Shown piece by piece: positions 9,896 to 18,366 of a stretch of DNA of 40,845 nucleotides. The stretch is from Vibrio crassostreae 9ZC13 (GTDB lineage Bacteria > Pseudomonadota > Gammaproteobacteria > Enterobacterales > Vibrionaceae). Numbering within the stretch: the stretch's first letter is position 1; every line of letters begins with the position of its first letter. The translations under genes and the position numbers were made by a program. Where the stretch lies: NCBI RefSeq assembly GCF_000272045.2, contig NZ_AJYZ02000040.1, positions 1 through 40,845 of the forward strand, read 5' to 3'. Below the pieces are notes generated by a model that searched no databases, was not told the origin of the DNA, and saw only the letters and a program-made list of their open reading frames with translations.

Positions 9896-9931
9896 CCTTT
9901 TTAGTTTGGTTTGGGGGTGAGGGAACCCAAA
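9896..9931 (-). promoter_or_regulatory. preQ1-I riboswitch overlapping the yhhQ ribosome-binding site
   Basis: On the minus strand: P1 stem TTTGGG (9931-9926) pairs with CCCAAA (9915-9910); the 10-nt loop TTCCCTCACC begins with UUC and ends with the C-rich segment that binds preQ1 in this class; the A-rich tail CCAAACTAAAAAGG follows. Loop CCU can pair with AGG of the ribosome-binding site (9896-9898), forming the H-type pseudoknot that hides the site when ligand binds. Size, loop length, A-rich tail and the downstream yhhQ all match the preQ1-I class. Expected effect: translation is shut off when preQ1 is plentiful. Confidence 0.8.
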
Positions 9932-10023
9932 TCGAGTCATTTCTTCGAATAATCCAAGAAAGCTCTTACCAATAATGTGAATTAAAAAATGTATCTAAAA
10001 ATTGCTCTGCTGAGCGGCGGGCG

Positions 10024-10051
10024 ATTATACATTAATCAATATTGGCTGCAA
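10024..10051 (-). promoter_or_regulatory. yhhQ promoter
   Basis: On the minus strand -35 TTGCAG (10046-10051), a 16-nt spacer and -10 TATAAT (10024-10029). Predicted start near 10017, giving a leader of about 130 nt that contains the preQ1 aptamer at its 3' end. Confidence 0.7.
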
Positions 10052-10063
10052 CGGTGAGAACAA

Positions 10064-10079
10064 ACGCAAACGTTTATTC
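10064..10079. promoter_or_regulatory. PurR-like operator upstream of yhhQ
   Basis: ACGCAAACGTTTATTC matches the first 12 positions of the PurR consensus ACGCAAACGTTTGCGT. It lies 13 bp upstream of the yhhQ -35 and is flanked by GTGAGAA / TTCTCAC (10054-10060, 10077-10083), making a longer dyad. PurR control of yhhQ fits its cargo, which derives from GTP, and I recall yhhQ being listed in gamma-proteobacterial PurR regulons; the site itself is a sequence match only. Confidence 0.6.
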
Positions 10080-10134
10080 TCACTTTTATTGGTGAATAGC
10101 TCTAGAAGCTGTGTTTTAGAAGAGATGCCAAAAG

Positions 10135-10446
10135 TTAAAAACCGCGCTTGAAAAGCGTCGCGAGATAATCAAACTCTTCTCGGCTTTCTTCAGCGTTTAA
10201 CGACTCAAACCAAATTGATTCACTGTAATGTTCGGACTTTAAGAACATTCGGCAATCTTCAAAATCAATCAACCAAGAGTGCATATCGGCGTCCCATTGC
10301 TTTTCAACAACTGACGCTGACAACAACGCCACCAGCTTTTCACCTAGCACTTCATAAGAATCAAAATCAAAACTTGGAGACGTAATCAATAAACGCCCTT
10401 CCTCAGCTAAATACTCTCTTAAGCCAAATTCTGTTTGTGTTGTCAT
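10135..10446 (-). CDS. small acidic protein, probably DUF3630
   Basis: A 103-residue soluble, acidic protein rich in aromatic and Glu residues, with no signal peptide and no catalytic motif I can name. Size, genus and pattern fit the DUF3630 family of Vibrio and Shewanella, but I assign this with moderate confidence only. It starts 49 bp after the recQ stop in the same direction, so the two are probably co-transcribed; yhhQ downstream has its own promoter. Function unknown. Confidence 0.6.
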   Translation of the reverse strand: MTTQTEFGLREYLAEEGRLLITSPSFDFDSYEVLGEKLVALLSASVVEKQWDADMHSWLIDFEDCRMFLKSEHYSESIWFESLNAEESREEFDYLATLFKRGF

Positions 10447-10495
10447 GTCCCTATCAACCTTATTCTTTTTCTATTAGTTAGACGTTTCTCGCAAA

Positions 10496-12334
10496 CTAGC
10501 CGTGTGTGGTGATGTGTTCTTGAATCAGATCTAGGAATGGGTCTGCGTACTTATCCAGTTTACGTTGACCGACACCGTTGACTGCCAGCATTTCTCCGTA
10601 TGAAGTAGGTAGTATTTCAGCCATATCAATCAAGGTCGCGTCGCTGAATACCACATATGGTGGCAAGCCATCTTCATCAGCAATCGACTTACGCAGCTTA
10701 CGCAGTTTCGCAAACAGCTTCTTATCGTAATTCTTGCTGCTTAACTTATCGGACTTAGCATTACGCACCGCTGTATCTAAACGAGGAACAGCCAATTCCA
10801 AAGACATCTCACCGCGCAGCAGCGGGCGGGCTTCTTCTGTTAGCTGTAAAGTTGAGTTACGAGTGATGTTCTGGAACAGCAAGCCTTTATGAATCAGCTG
10901 ACGGAAGATACTGATCCAGTAATCATGACTGTGATCGCGGCCAATACCGTAGGTAGATAGCTTATCGTGACCATTATCACGGACACGAATATTCTGCATA
11001 CCACGCATCACTTCGACTACGTAGCCCATACCAAACGACTGATTGACACGGTACACACAAGACAACGCCTTCTGCGCTTCTTTAGTCGCATCAAAATGCT
11101 TAGGTGGATCGAGGCAGATATCGCAGTTGCCACATTGCTTCTCGCGATATTCGCCAAAATAGTTAAGCAGAACCTGACGACGACACGTTTGCGCTTCAGC
11201 AAAGGCACTCATCGCATTCAGCTTGTGCATCTCAACTTGTTTCTGTGGGCCTTCTTCTTTCTCATCCAGCATACGACGCAGCCAACCCATATCAGCCGGG
11301 TCAAACAACATCATCGCTTCAGCAGGCAAACCATCACGACCTGCACGGCCTGTCTCTTGATAGTAAGACTCGATATTACGTGGGATATCAAAGTGCACCA
11401 CGAAACGTACGTTGGGTTTGTTGATGCCCATACCGAAAGCCACAGTCGCGACCACGATCTGAATATCATCGCGTTGGAAGGCTTCTTGAACGTAAGCACG
11501 CTCATCGGTGTCCATACCAGCGTGATAACCCGCGGCGCGAATACCGTTATTGCACAGCTTCTCGGTCACCATCTCCACTTTCTTACGGCTACCACAGTAG
11601 ATGATGCCGCAATTGCCCTTTTGTGTTTCTAGGTAGCGAACCACCTGTGACACGGGTTTGTGCTTCTCAACCAAGTTGTAGCGAATATTAGGGCGATCAA
11701 AGCTGCCTAAGTAAGTATGCGGGTCCAGGAGCTGTAAGCGCGAGATAATATCTTTGCGCGTCGCATCATCAGCGGTTGCTGTGAGCGCCATGTAAGGCAC
11801 ATGCGGGAAATACTGTTTAAGCTGACCTAATGATGCGTATTCAGGGCGGAAGTCGTGACCCCATTGAGAGATACAGTGCGCTTCATCGACTGCAATCATC
11901 GAAAGCGGTAAACCTTGAAGACGCTCGATAAAATCACGCATCAACACACGCTCTGGTGACACATACACCATTTTCAGCTGACCTGAGTTCATACGATTGA
12001 ACACATTCAGCAATTGGTCACGTGGCATTGAAGAGTTAATACACTCAGCGGCAACACCATTGGCCTTCAATTGGTCGACTTGGTCTTTCATCAACGAGAT
12101 CAGCGGTGAGATAACCAGAGTCAGCCCTTCACGAACCAAAGCCGGAATTTGGTAACACAGAGATTTACCACCACCGGTTGGCATAATCACCAAGCTGTCT
12201 TTGCCTTCAACGGCCAAATCAATGACCTCTTGCTGACCATCGCGAAAGCTTTGATAGCCGAACACATCTTGCAAGATGGTTTGCGCATCATTCGCGGGAG
12301 TTGGTATTTGCTCAGCAATCAGAGTGGCGGTCAT
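10496..12334 (-). CDS. recQ: ATP-dependent DNA helicase RecQ
   Basis: 3'-to-5' DNA helicase of the RecF pathway and replication-fork repair. From the ATG at 12334 (AGGA seven bases upstream) it has 612 residues, near the E. coli length; an upstream extension of 53 residues has no such support. Domains in order: helicase core with MPTGGGKS (51-58), DEAH (150-153) and [12 protein letters not shown]; zinc-binding region with Cys384, Cys401, Cys404 and Cys407; winged helix; C-terminal HRDC (about 530-605). Divergent from rarD and followed by the small gene at 10135. No LexA-type box seen upstream. Confidence 0.95.
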   Translation of the reverse strand: MTATLIAEQIPTPANDAQTILQDVFGYQSFRDGQQEVIDLAVEGKDSLVIMPTGGGKSLCYQIPALVREGLTLVISPLISLMKDQVDQLKANGVAAECINSSMPRDQLLNVFNRMNSGQLKMVYVSPERVLMRDFIERLQGLPLSMIAVDEAHCISQWGHDFRPEYASLGQLKQYFPHVPYMALTATADDATRKDIISRLQLLDPHTYLGSFDRPNIRYNLVEKHKPVSQVVRYLETQKGNCGIIYCGSRKKVEMVTEKLCNNGIRAAGYHAGMDTDERAYVQEAFQRDDIQIVVATVAFGMGINKPNVRFVVHFDIPRNIESYYQETGRAGRDGLPAEAMMLFDPADMGWLRRMLDEKEEGPQKQVEMHKLNAMSAFAEAQTCRRQVLLNYFGEYREKQCGNCDICLDPPKHFDATKEAQKALSCVYRVNQSFGMGYVVEVMRGMQNIRVRDNGHDKLSTYGIGRDHSHDYWISIFRQLIHKGLLFQNITRNSTLQLTEEARPLLRGEMSLELAVPRLDTAVRNAKSDKLSSKNYDKKLFAKLRKLRKSIADEDGLPPYVVFSDATLIDMAEILPTSYGEMLAVNGVGQRKLDKYADPFLDLIQEHITTHG

Positions 12335-12513
12335 TGTGGTTCCTAATCGAGGTATGAAATCAGCAAGCATCTTCGGCAAGCAAGTCGCACATTGTAGAGG
12401 GGAACGCTGGCGAATTAAACCGCAAATTGTTAGGTGAAAAGGGTTATCGCTCCTATACTGACCAACTCTCTTATAAATCTTATTAATAAGCACTCAGTGC
12501 TAGAGAAAGATGC

Positions 12514-13422
12514 ATGACACAGGAAGAACAACAACGTACGCGCCAAGGAGTTTTGCTTGCCATCGGCGCTTACACAATGTGGGGTATCGCCCCTATATAT
12601 TTCAAATCTTTAAGTGACGTTTCCCCGTTAGAGATCCTCAGCCACCGTGTAGTATGGTCTTTTTTCCTACTCGCTTTCTTACTGCACATTGGCCGCAGCT
12701 GGCGTAAAGTCCGCGACACCTTGACCTCAAAACCAAAAATGCTCTATTTGGTAGCGACGTCTATTTTGGTGGGTGCTAACTGGCTGATCTTTATCTGGGC
12801 GGTGAATTCCAATCACATGCTCGATGCCAGTTTGGGGTATTACATCAACCCTCTGATTAACGTGTTACTTGGGATGCTCTTCCTCGGCGAACGCTTACGT
12901 AAGCTGCAATGGTTTGCTGTGGCTCTGGCTGCGATTGGCGTATTAATCCAATTAATTGCCTTCGGCTCAGTACCGATCGTCGCCATTGCCCTAGCCTTTA
13001 GCTTTGGCTTTTATGGCTTGCTGCGTAAGAAAGTCAGCTTAGAAGCACAAACGGGTCTGTTCATTGAAACTCTGGTGATGCTGCCTCTCGCCGCAACCTA
13101 CTTACTGTTTATTGCCGATAGCCCGACCTCAAACTTATCGATGAACCCGATGCAACTCAACCTATTACTGGTTGCTGCCGGTGTGATCACCACGGTTCCA
13201 TTGCTGTGTTTTACTGGCGCTGCAACTCGCTTGAAGCTATCAACACTCGGTTTCTTCCAGTACATCGGTCCAAGCTTGATGTTCTTACTGGCGGTTCTGA
13301 TCTACGGCGAAGCCTTTACCTCAGATAAAGCGATCACCTTTGCTTTCATATGGGGAGCACTGGTTATTTTCAGCTTTGATGGCCTGCGTAACAACAAGAA
13401 GAACAAACGCGCGAAACAGTGA
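12514..13422 (+). CDS. rarD: RarD-type EamA transporter
   Basis: Inner-membrane protein of the drug/metabolite transporter superfamily, RarD subfamily; RarD proteins are linked to chloramphenicol sensitivity phenotypes but their substrate is not settled. The 302 residues contain about ten hydrophobic helices in two EamA halves, with the subfamily's start (TRQGVLLAIGAYTMWGIAPI) and the WLIFIWAVNSNHMLDASLGY segment. A basic tail (RNNKKNKRAK) suggests a cytosolic C terminus. Divergent from recQ; ends before the hairpin at 13464-13503. Confidence 0.87.
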   Translation: MTQEEQQRTRQGVLLAIGAYTMWGIAPIYFKSLSDVSPLEILSHRVVWSFFLLAFLLHIGRSWRKVRDTLTSKPKMLYLVATSILVGANWLIFIWAVNSNHMLDASLGYYINPLINVLLGMLFLGERLRKLQWFAVALAAIGVLIQLIAFGSVPIVAIALAFSFGFYGLLRKKVSLEAQTGLFIETLVMLPLAATYLLFIADSPTSNLSMNPMQLNLLLVAAGVITTVPLLCFTGAATRLKLSTLGFFQYIGPSLMFLLAVLIYGEAFTSDKAITFAFIWGALVIFSFDGLRNNKKNKRAKQ

Positions 13423-13463
13423 TATTGATCGTTTTTTACAAGACAATCCCTTAATACGCAGAT

Positions 13464-13503
13464 AAGCTTGGTTGAATTGATGACTATTTGACCAAGCTTT
13501 TTT
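13464..13503 (+). terminator. Rho-independent terminator after rarD
   Basis: AAGCTTGGT (13464-13472) pairs with ACCAAGCTT (13491-13499), an 18-nt loop, then a T-run to 13503. It ends six bases before the AraC-family start codon, so that gene's promoter or leader must overlap the terminator. Confidence 0.7.
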
Positions 13504-13508
13504 GTACC

Positions 13509-14303
13509 ATGGATAAAGTCCACTACTACTCTACCCCAACAGAAGATATCAGCCTGATCCAAGCTCAATACCAAGAGTTTGCTTTTCAGCGTCACTATCA
13601 TTTGGACTTTCACATCGGCTTAATTACCCAAGGACAGCAGAAATTCGTCTATAAAGGGACGAGCCATAATGTTGGTGCTGGCCAAGTTGTTATCATGCCA
13701 CCCGATGAGCTGCATGATGGGCACTCCAAACTCGATTCGGGTTATCAAGTCAGTGTGTTTGCAGTTTCTCCCCAATGGTTTCAAGATCTTGCCGATCCCA
13801 AGAAGAATGGTCACACATTAGGCTTTTCTGAGTTGATCCTCTCCGATCAAGCTGCGTTTTTACAATTACGCAACTTACACGGCCTGTTAATCAATCAAAG
13901 CATCAGCCAACTCGCTCAAGATTGCTTACCATTCGAGGGGTTCTCAACGATTGTCGATCGTTATGCAAAATTTGGATCGAAGAGTGACATCAAACTGGGT
14001 AATCAATCGATTAATACACTCAAAGACTATTTGATGGCGAATTTGGACCAGCCAGTGCGATTAGAACAACTGTCTGAGCTGTGCGGCTTAACCACAACTC
14101 AATTCCAACGCCACTTTAAGAACAGAATGGGCATCACCCCTTACGCGTGGCTGAGCCGTTTACGTATGGAACAGAGCATGCGCCTGATTAAATCTGGGAT
14201 CTGTGGTACTAAAGTCGCGCACCAAGTAGGCTTCTATGATCAAGCACACTTCTCCAAGGCATTCAAAACCACATTCGGCGTACCACCCTCACAAATCAAC
14301 TAA
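13509..14303 (+). CDS. AraC-family transcriptional regulator
   Basis: A 264-residue regulator from the ATG at 13509; an in-frame TTG at 13488 lies inside the rarD terminator and is rejected. The N-terminal ~130 residues look like the cupin-type AraC ligand domain (RHYHLDFHIGLITQGQQKF, then MPPDELHDG). The C-terminal ~100 residues carry the two helix-turn-helix motifs (LEQLSELCGLTTTQFQRHFK and a second ending YDQAHFSKAFKTTFGVPPSQ). The LysE/RhtB exporter gene lies 98 bp downstream on the same strand, a common regulator-exporter pairing, so it may activate that gene in response to an amino acid or related compound (inference). Confidence 0.87.
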   Translation: MDKVHYYSTPTEDISLIQAQYQEFAFQRHYHLDFHIGLITQGQQKFVYKGTSHNVGAGQVVIMPPDELHDGHSKLDSGYQVSVFAVSPQWFQDLADPKKNGHTLGFSELILSDQAAFLQLRNLHGLLINQSISQLAQDCLPFEGFSTIVDRYAKFGSKSDIKLGNQSINTLKDYLMANLDQPVRLEQLSELCGLTTTQFQRHFKNRMGITPYAWLSRLRMEQSMRLIKSGICGTKVAHQVGFYDQAHFSKAFKTTFGVPPSQIN

Positions 14304-14401
14304 GTGTTGATAATTTACAATTGCTCGATTTCAAATCGCGGTAAGCTACGCTCAATACGATTACTTGTTTAATAATAGCGGCAACGTTATTGAGAACTGA
14401 C

Positions 14402-15064
14402 ATGAACGAAGTCACCATACTGATCACCCTCGCCTCTATCCATTTCATCGCTTTGATGAGCCCCGGCCCTGACTTTGCGTTAGTCGTGCAAAATGCGACA
14501 CGCCACGGCAGACAAACAGGCTTGTACATTGCGCTTGGTTTATCTTGCGGGATCTTACTGCATTCGTTGCTCAGCCTGACGGGAATCAGTTACCTAGTCC
14601 ACCAGCAACCAACCCTATTTGCCATTATCCAGTTGGCTGGCGGTAGCTACTTGCTGTACTTAGGCTACGGTGCACTTAAAGCAACCTGGCAAATCATTCA
14701 GAACCACGACGATGACGACGATACCGTCAATGCCAAAGATCTGATTCTGACCAACAAGCGTCAGGCATTTTCGAAAGGGTTTGCGACCAATATTCTCAAC
14801 CCAAAAGCTTTGGTGTTCTTTATTAGCTTGATGTCGAGCTTAGTGCCTGCCGACATGTCTCTATCAGGTAAAGGCTTTGCGCTTATTATCTTGTTTGGTC
14901 TGTCTCTGTTTTGGTTTTCACTACTGGCGTGGATGCTTTCGACTAAGGCTCTACAGAAGAAACTTAGCGAAGCAACGGTATACATCGATGGCTTATGTGG
15001 CGTGGTATTCAGCCTGATTGGCGCGAGTATTCTTTGGCAGTCGCTGTCCGGTTTAATCGCTTAA
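14402..15064 (+). CDS. LysE/RhtB-family exporter
   Basis: A 220-residue inner-membrane exporter of the LysE/RhtB superfamily, typically for amino acids or derivatives such as homoserine lactone and threonine. Visible: the family start with the conserved SPGPDFALVVQNATRHGRQ and about six hydrophobic helices. A central hydrophilic loop has an unusual run of acidic residues (HDDDDDT). The ATG at 14402 is preferred to an in-frame TTG 12 nt upstream. It follows the AraC gene and precedes ggt by 91 bp. The substrate cannot be read from sequence. Confidence 0.87.
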   Translation: MNEVTILITLASIHFIALMSPGPDFALVVQNATRHGRQTGLYIALGLSCGILLHSLLSLTGISYLVHQQPTLFAIIQLAGGSYLLYLGYGALKATWQIIQNHDDDDDTVNAKDLILTNKRQAFSKGFATNILNPKALVFFISLMSSLVPADMSLSGKGFALIILFGLSLFWFSLLAWMLSTKALQKKLSEATVYIDGLCGVVFSLIGASILWQSLSGLIA

Positions 15065-15155
15065 ATTCGAATCAAGATTACAATTCGTTAACAACGCACT
15101 GGCTATCTAATCTTTCCGCTGCCAATCTAGCTCTGCATATTAAAAGGAGAAGATC

Positions 15156-16913
15156 ATGCAGTGGAAAACAAAACTAACAACCCTCGCCACTTCTACCCTA
15201 CTTTTTGCCTCTCACGTCAGTTGGGCAAATCAAGCTGCCGATTCCGTCGCACCCGAACAAAGTAGTGGTTTAGAAACCAAACAACTCGTTAAAGCCAACG
15301 ATTGGATGGTCACCGCAGCCAACCCTCTTGCAACACAAGCCGGTGCTGATGTACTTGCCCGTGGTGGTAACGCAATTGACGCCATGGTTGCCGTGCAGCT
15401 TATGCTTGGCTTAGTGGAACCTCAGTCATCAGGTATTGGTGGCGGCGCGTTCCTTGTCTATTTTGATGGCAAAGACAAACAGCTCAAGACCTACGATGGC
15501 CGTGAAACTGCGCCACTTGATGCCACCCCACGTCTATTCCAAGACGAAAACGGACAACCGCTTAAATTCTATGATGCCGTGGTTGGCGGTCGTTCTGTTG
15601 CCACGCCGGGCACGGTGCAATTGCTGTGGGACACTCACCAGAAATACGGCAAGCTCGAATGGGCATCACTGATTAAACCTATCGCTCAGTTAGCTGAAGA
15701 AGGTTTTACTATCAGCCCACGTTTAGCCACCTTGATCGAAAACGACCAAGAACGTCTGAGCCGCTTTGCGACAACTAAAGCCTACTTCTTCAATGCCGAT
15801 GGCAGCCCGAAAGCCGCTGGCACGCAACTTAAGAACCCTGAATACGCGGCAACGTTACACGCTATCTCGAAGGATGGTGCTAAAGCTTTCTACCAAGGTG
15901 AGATTTCTGCCGACATCATTAACACAGTACAAACAGCGAAAGGTAACCCGGGCGTATTGGCACAGAAAGATTTCGACGCCTATTCGATCAAGCAGCGCGA
16001 ACCGGTTTGTTCTGCTTATGAAAGCTACGATATTTGCGGAATGGGGCCACCAAGTTCAGGTGCGTTAACGGTTGGACAAATCCTTGCAATGACTGAGCAG
16101 TTTGACCTCAAATCATGGGGGCCAAACGACGCAAAATCTTGGCAAGTGTTAGCAGACGCTTCTCGCTTAGCCTTTGCAGACCGTGGTATGTACATGGCAG
16201 ACCAAGATTATGTGCCTATGCCAACCCAAGGGTTAGTGAATACTGACTATTTGCAGGAGCGTGCTCAGTTAATTACCGCAGGTAAGGCATTAGACAGCGC
16301 ACCTTCAGGCACCCCACCGTGGGATCATGCGATGCAGAGAAGCCAAGATGTTTCTATTGAGTTGCCGTCCACCAGCCACTTCAACATTGTCGATAGTGAT
16401 GGCAATGTCGTATCGATGACTACCACTATTGAGAATGCCTTTGGCTCACGTTTGATGGTTAGAGGTTTCCTACTCAATAACGAACTAACCGACTTCTCAT
16501 TCAAGACTCATAACGATGGCAAACCTATCGCGAACCGACTTGAACCGGGTAAGCGCCCACGTTCTTCAATGGCACCGACCATCATCATGCAAGACGATAA
16601 ACCTTACATGGCAATTGGCTCTCCGGGAGGCAGCCGTATCATCGGTTATGTGGCACAAGCGATCATTGCTCACACCCAATGGGACATGGATATCCAACAA
16701 GCGATCAACCAACCACACTTCCTAAATCGCTTCGGTACCTTAGATTTGGAAAAAGGAACATCAGCGGAAAACTTCAAACCTGAGCTAGAAAAGATGGGAT
16801 TTGAGGTCAACGTTCGCGATCTTAACTCGGGTTTACACGCTATTCGCATCACAAAAGATGGTCTAGAAGGTGCTGCAGACCCTCGTCGTGAAGGTGCAGC
16901 CATTGGTCAGTAG
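15156..16913 (+). CDS. ggt: gamma-glutamyltransferase
   Basis: Periplasmic enzyme that cleaves the gamma-glutamyl bond of glutathione and transfers or hydrolyses the glutamyl group. The 585 residues begin with a signal peptide (cleavage likely after SWA, residue 24). The precursor autoprocesses before the nucleophile Thr406 (PSTSHF), giving large and small subunits. Substrate residues are visible: Arg116 (YDGRET), PRSSMAPT (468-475) and GSPGGSRI (488-495). A strong AAGGAG precedes the ATG. Same strand as the LysE and AraC genes but with its own leader. Confidence 0.95.
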   Translation: MQWKTKLTTLATSTLLFASHVSWANQAADSVAPEQSSGLETKQLVKANDWMVTAANPLATQAGADVLARGGNAIDAMVAVQLMLGLVEPQSSGIGGGAFLVYFDGKDKQLKTYDGRETAPLDATPRLFQDENGQPLKFYDAVVGGRSVATPGTVQLLWDTHQKYGKLEWASLIKPIAQLAEEGFTISPRLATLIENDQERLSRFATTKAYFFNADGSPKAAGTQLKNPEYAATLHAISKDGAKAFYQGEISADIINTVQTAKGNPGVLAQKDFDAYSIKQREPVCSAYESYDICGMGPPSSGALTVGQILAMTEQFDLKSWGPNDAKSWQVLADASRLAFADRGMYMADQDYVPMPTQGLVNTDYLQERAQLITAGKALDSAPSGTPPWDHAMQRSQDVSIELPSTSHFNIVDSDGNVVSMTTTIENAFGSRLMVRGFLLNNELTDFSFKTHNDGKPIANRLEPGKRPRSSMAPTIIMQDDKPYMAIGSPGGSRIIGYVAQAIIAHTQWDMDIQQAINQPHFLNRFGTLDLEKGTSAENFKPELEKMGFEVNVRDLNSGLHAIRITKDGLEGAADPRREGAAIGQ

Positions 16914-16932
16914 GGAATAATCCTCCCTTTTT
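16912..16932 (+). terminator. weak terminator at the ggt stop codon
   Basis: AGGGA / TCCCT (16912-16916, 16924-16928) with a 7-nt loop and TTTTT. The 5-bp stem overlaps the stop codon, so this is a weak candidate. Confidence 0.4.
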
Positions 16933-16943
16933 ACTCGCTGCCT

Positions 16944-16961
16944 TGTGCGAGATCTCTCACA
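16944..16961. promoter_or_regulatory. VarA/UvrY (GacA-type) upstream activating site of csrB
   Basis: TGTGCGAGATCTCTCACA is an 18-bp near-perfect dyad matching the GacA-family box (TGTNNG-N6-CNNACA) and sharing the AGATCT centre with the E. coli csrB site. It lies about 165 bp upstream of the predicted csrB start, the long distance typical of csrB promoters. The dyad extends outwards (CCTTGTG / CACAAGG). Confidence 0.75.
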
Positions 16962-17085
16962 AGGTAGTGAGTAAATATCGATATTTGATGACGAAATTAA
17001 TCACCTCGACATCGTAACCAATTGAAATTAAAAGATACGTACATTTATCGTTCAAATAATTATATAGAAATTCGCTTATGCACCA

Positions 17086-17113
17086 TTGCTGATAAATAAG
17101 GAATCGGTAATAT
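17086..17113 (+). promoter_or_regulatory. csrB core promoter
   Basis: -35 TTGCTG (17086-17091), 16-nt spacer, -10 TAATAT (17108-17113), predicting a start at about 17119, immediately before the first GGA hairpin. Confidence 0.65.
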
Positions 17114-17118
17114 GAATG

Positions 17119-17535
17119 GTGTCGGAAGGATGCTGACACGGAACAGGAAACGCCAAGGACTTGGTTATCTTCAGGATGAAGATTCGATTACTCAGGATGA
17201 ATAATCGGCATGGATAGCGAAATGGACATTGAATGGACGCAATAGTAACTAGGATGGTTGCTACTAAGGAAAGACAATGGACACCTCTGGACGAGGAAAG
17301 GACTGAACATCAGGATGATGTAAAGGACACCGCTCAAGGAACAAGTGACGCGCGCTAACGAGGATTGTTGGCAGATCAGGATAAGATCAAGGACACCGCT
17401 AGGAAGGCGACGAAAGGAATACGCTGAAGGATAACAGCACACTATCATGGATTTGATGCATGGAGCACACTTAGTAGCCGGATTGCTGCGAGTAAGACTA
17501 TAGACCCCGATGAGCGCAAGCTCTCGGGGTTTTTC
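17119..17535 (+). ncRNA. csrB: CsrB-family small RNA (CsrA-sequestering)
   Basis: A roughly 417-nt RNA that titrates the translational regulator CsrA. I count about 18 AGGA and 10 further GGA words between 17124 and 17482, many in the context CAGGAUGA or AAGGAC and many in hairpin loops: the first is GTGTC-GGAAGGATGCT-GACAC (17120-17139), with others in the loops of short stems. This density and spacing is the CsrB signature. It has a GacA-type box, a core promoter and a strong intrinsic terminator, and no credible reading frame; an antisense frame of 130 codons is a by-product of low stop density. Vibrios usually carry several such RNAs; which paralogue this is cannot be said. Confidence 0.93.
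17504..17535 (+). terminator. csrB Rho-independent terminator
   Basis: ACCCCGA-t-GAGC / GCTC-TCGGGGT (17504-17515 with 17520-17530, GCAA tetraloop) followed by TTTTT. Confidence 0.92.
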
Positions 17536-17697
17536 TTTATCTGTCGTTTCACTTATTCCTCTCTCAAACAAATAAATCAAAGACCTTTAATTACAATTCT
17601 GACATTTAAAGCATTCACTTCTTAACCACTTCCGAGTAACGTAAGTCTTACTAGGCTCAACTAGTTTCATAACCATAATTAAACTAAGGACAAATTC

Positions 17698-18195
17698 ATG
17701 TCACACGTTACCTTCAAAGGCGCTGCTGTACCACTAACAGGCACATTCCCACAAACTGGCGAACAAGCACCAAGCTTTGCACTGACTGCAGGCGACCTTT
17801 CTGAACTGACTCTTGCTTCTCTTGAAGGCAAGAAAGTGGTTCTAAACATCTTCCCAAGTATCGACACAGCAACTTGTGCAACGAGCGTACGTACGTTCAA
17901 CGCAAAAGCAGCAGAACTTGAGAACACGGTTGTTGTTTGTATTTCTGCTGACCTACCGTTTGCTGCGGGCCGCTTCTGTGAACTAGAAGGCATTGAAGGC
18001 GTTCAACACGCTTCAACTTTCCGTTCTCCTACATTCGCATCAGACTACGGCGTAGCGATCGCTGAAGGCCCACTATCAGGCCTAACAACACGTGCCGTTG
18101 TCGTTGTTGATGAAAAAGGTGTGGTGACACACAGCGAGTTGGTTGCAGAGATCACTGAAGAGCCAAACTACGAAGCGGCACTTGCAGCACTGTAA
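17698..18195 (+). CDS. tpx: thiol peroxidase Tpx
   Basis: Atypical 2-Cys peroxiredoxin that reduces H2O2 and, preferentially, lipid-type hydroperoxides using thioredoxin. The protein has 165 residues. Peroxidatic Cys60 lies in [10 protein letters not shown] and resolving Cys94 in GRFCELEG, one residue off E. coli Cys61 and Cys95. The ATG has AAGGA upstream. Monocistronic: the csrB terminator lies before it and a strong terminator after it. The thioredoxin at 5867 is a plausible reductant. Confidence 0.95.
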   Translation: MSHVTFKGAAVPLTGTFPQTGEQAPSFALTAGDLSELTLASLEGKKVVLNIFPSIDTATCATSVRTFNAKAAELENTVVVCISADLPFAAGRFCELEGIEGVQHASTFRSPTFASDYGVAIAEGPLSGLTTRAVVVVDEKGVVTHSELVAEITEEPNYEAALAAL

Positions 18196-18262
18196 GTCTC
18201 ACTTTGAGGCAACAATGTCTTCAGCTCGTATTAGCCTAATTTAGGTCGGTACAAAGTAATAA

Positions 18263-18295
18263 AAAGAGCAGCCATTGGCTGCTCTTTCTGTTTTT
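18263..18295 (+). terminator. Rho-independent terminator after tpx
   Basis: AAAGAGCAGCC / GGCTGCTCTTT (18263-18273, 18277-18287) followed by CTGTTTTT. The A-run on the other side may let it also serve uvrD. Confidence 0.88.
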
Positions 18296-18366
18296 AATGC
18301 GGATTACTTTTGAATGCTGAACGGTTTTTAAAGACCAAACTGCTTTTTAGATATTAAAGTAGCAGA

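Noticed and set aside
10054..10083. Hairpin GTGAGAA...TTCTCAC as a terminator on the plus strand
   Set aside because: No plus-strand gene runs into it, gppA already ends at a strong terminator, and the dyad is better explained as a PurR-type operator.
17188..17580. 130-codon open frame antisense to the GGA-rich region
   Set aside because: It lies wholly over csrB and its terminator, has no ribosome-binding site, and its composition follows from the GGA repeats of the RNA.
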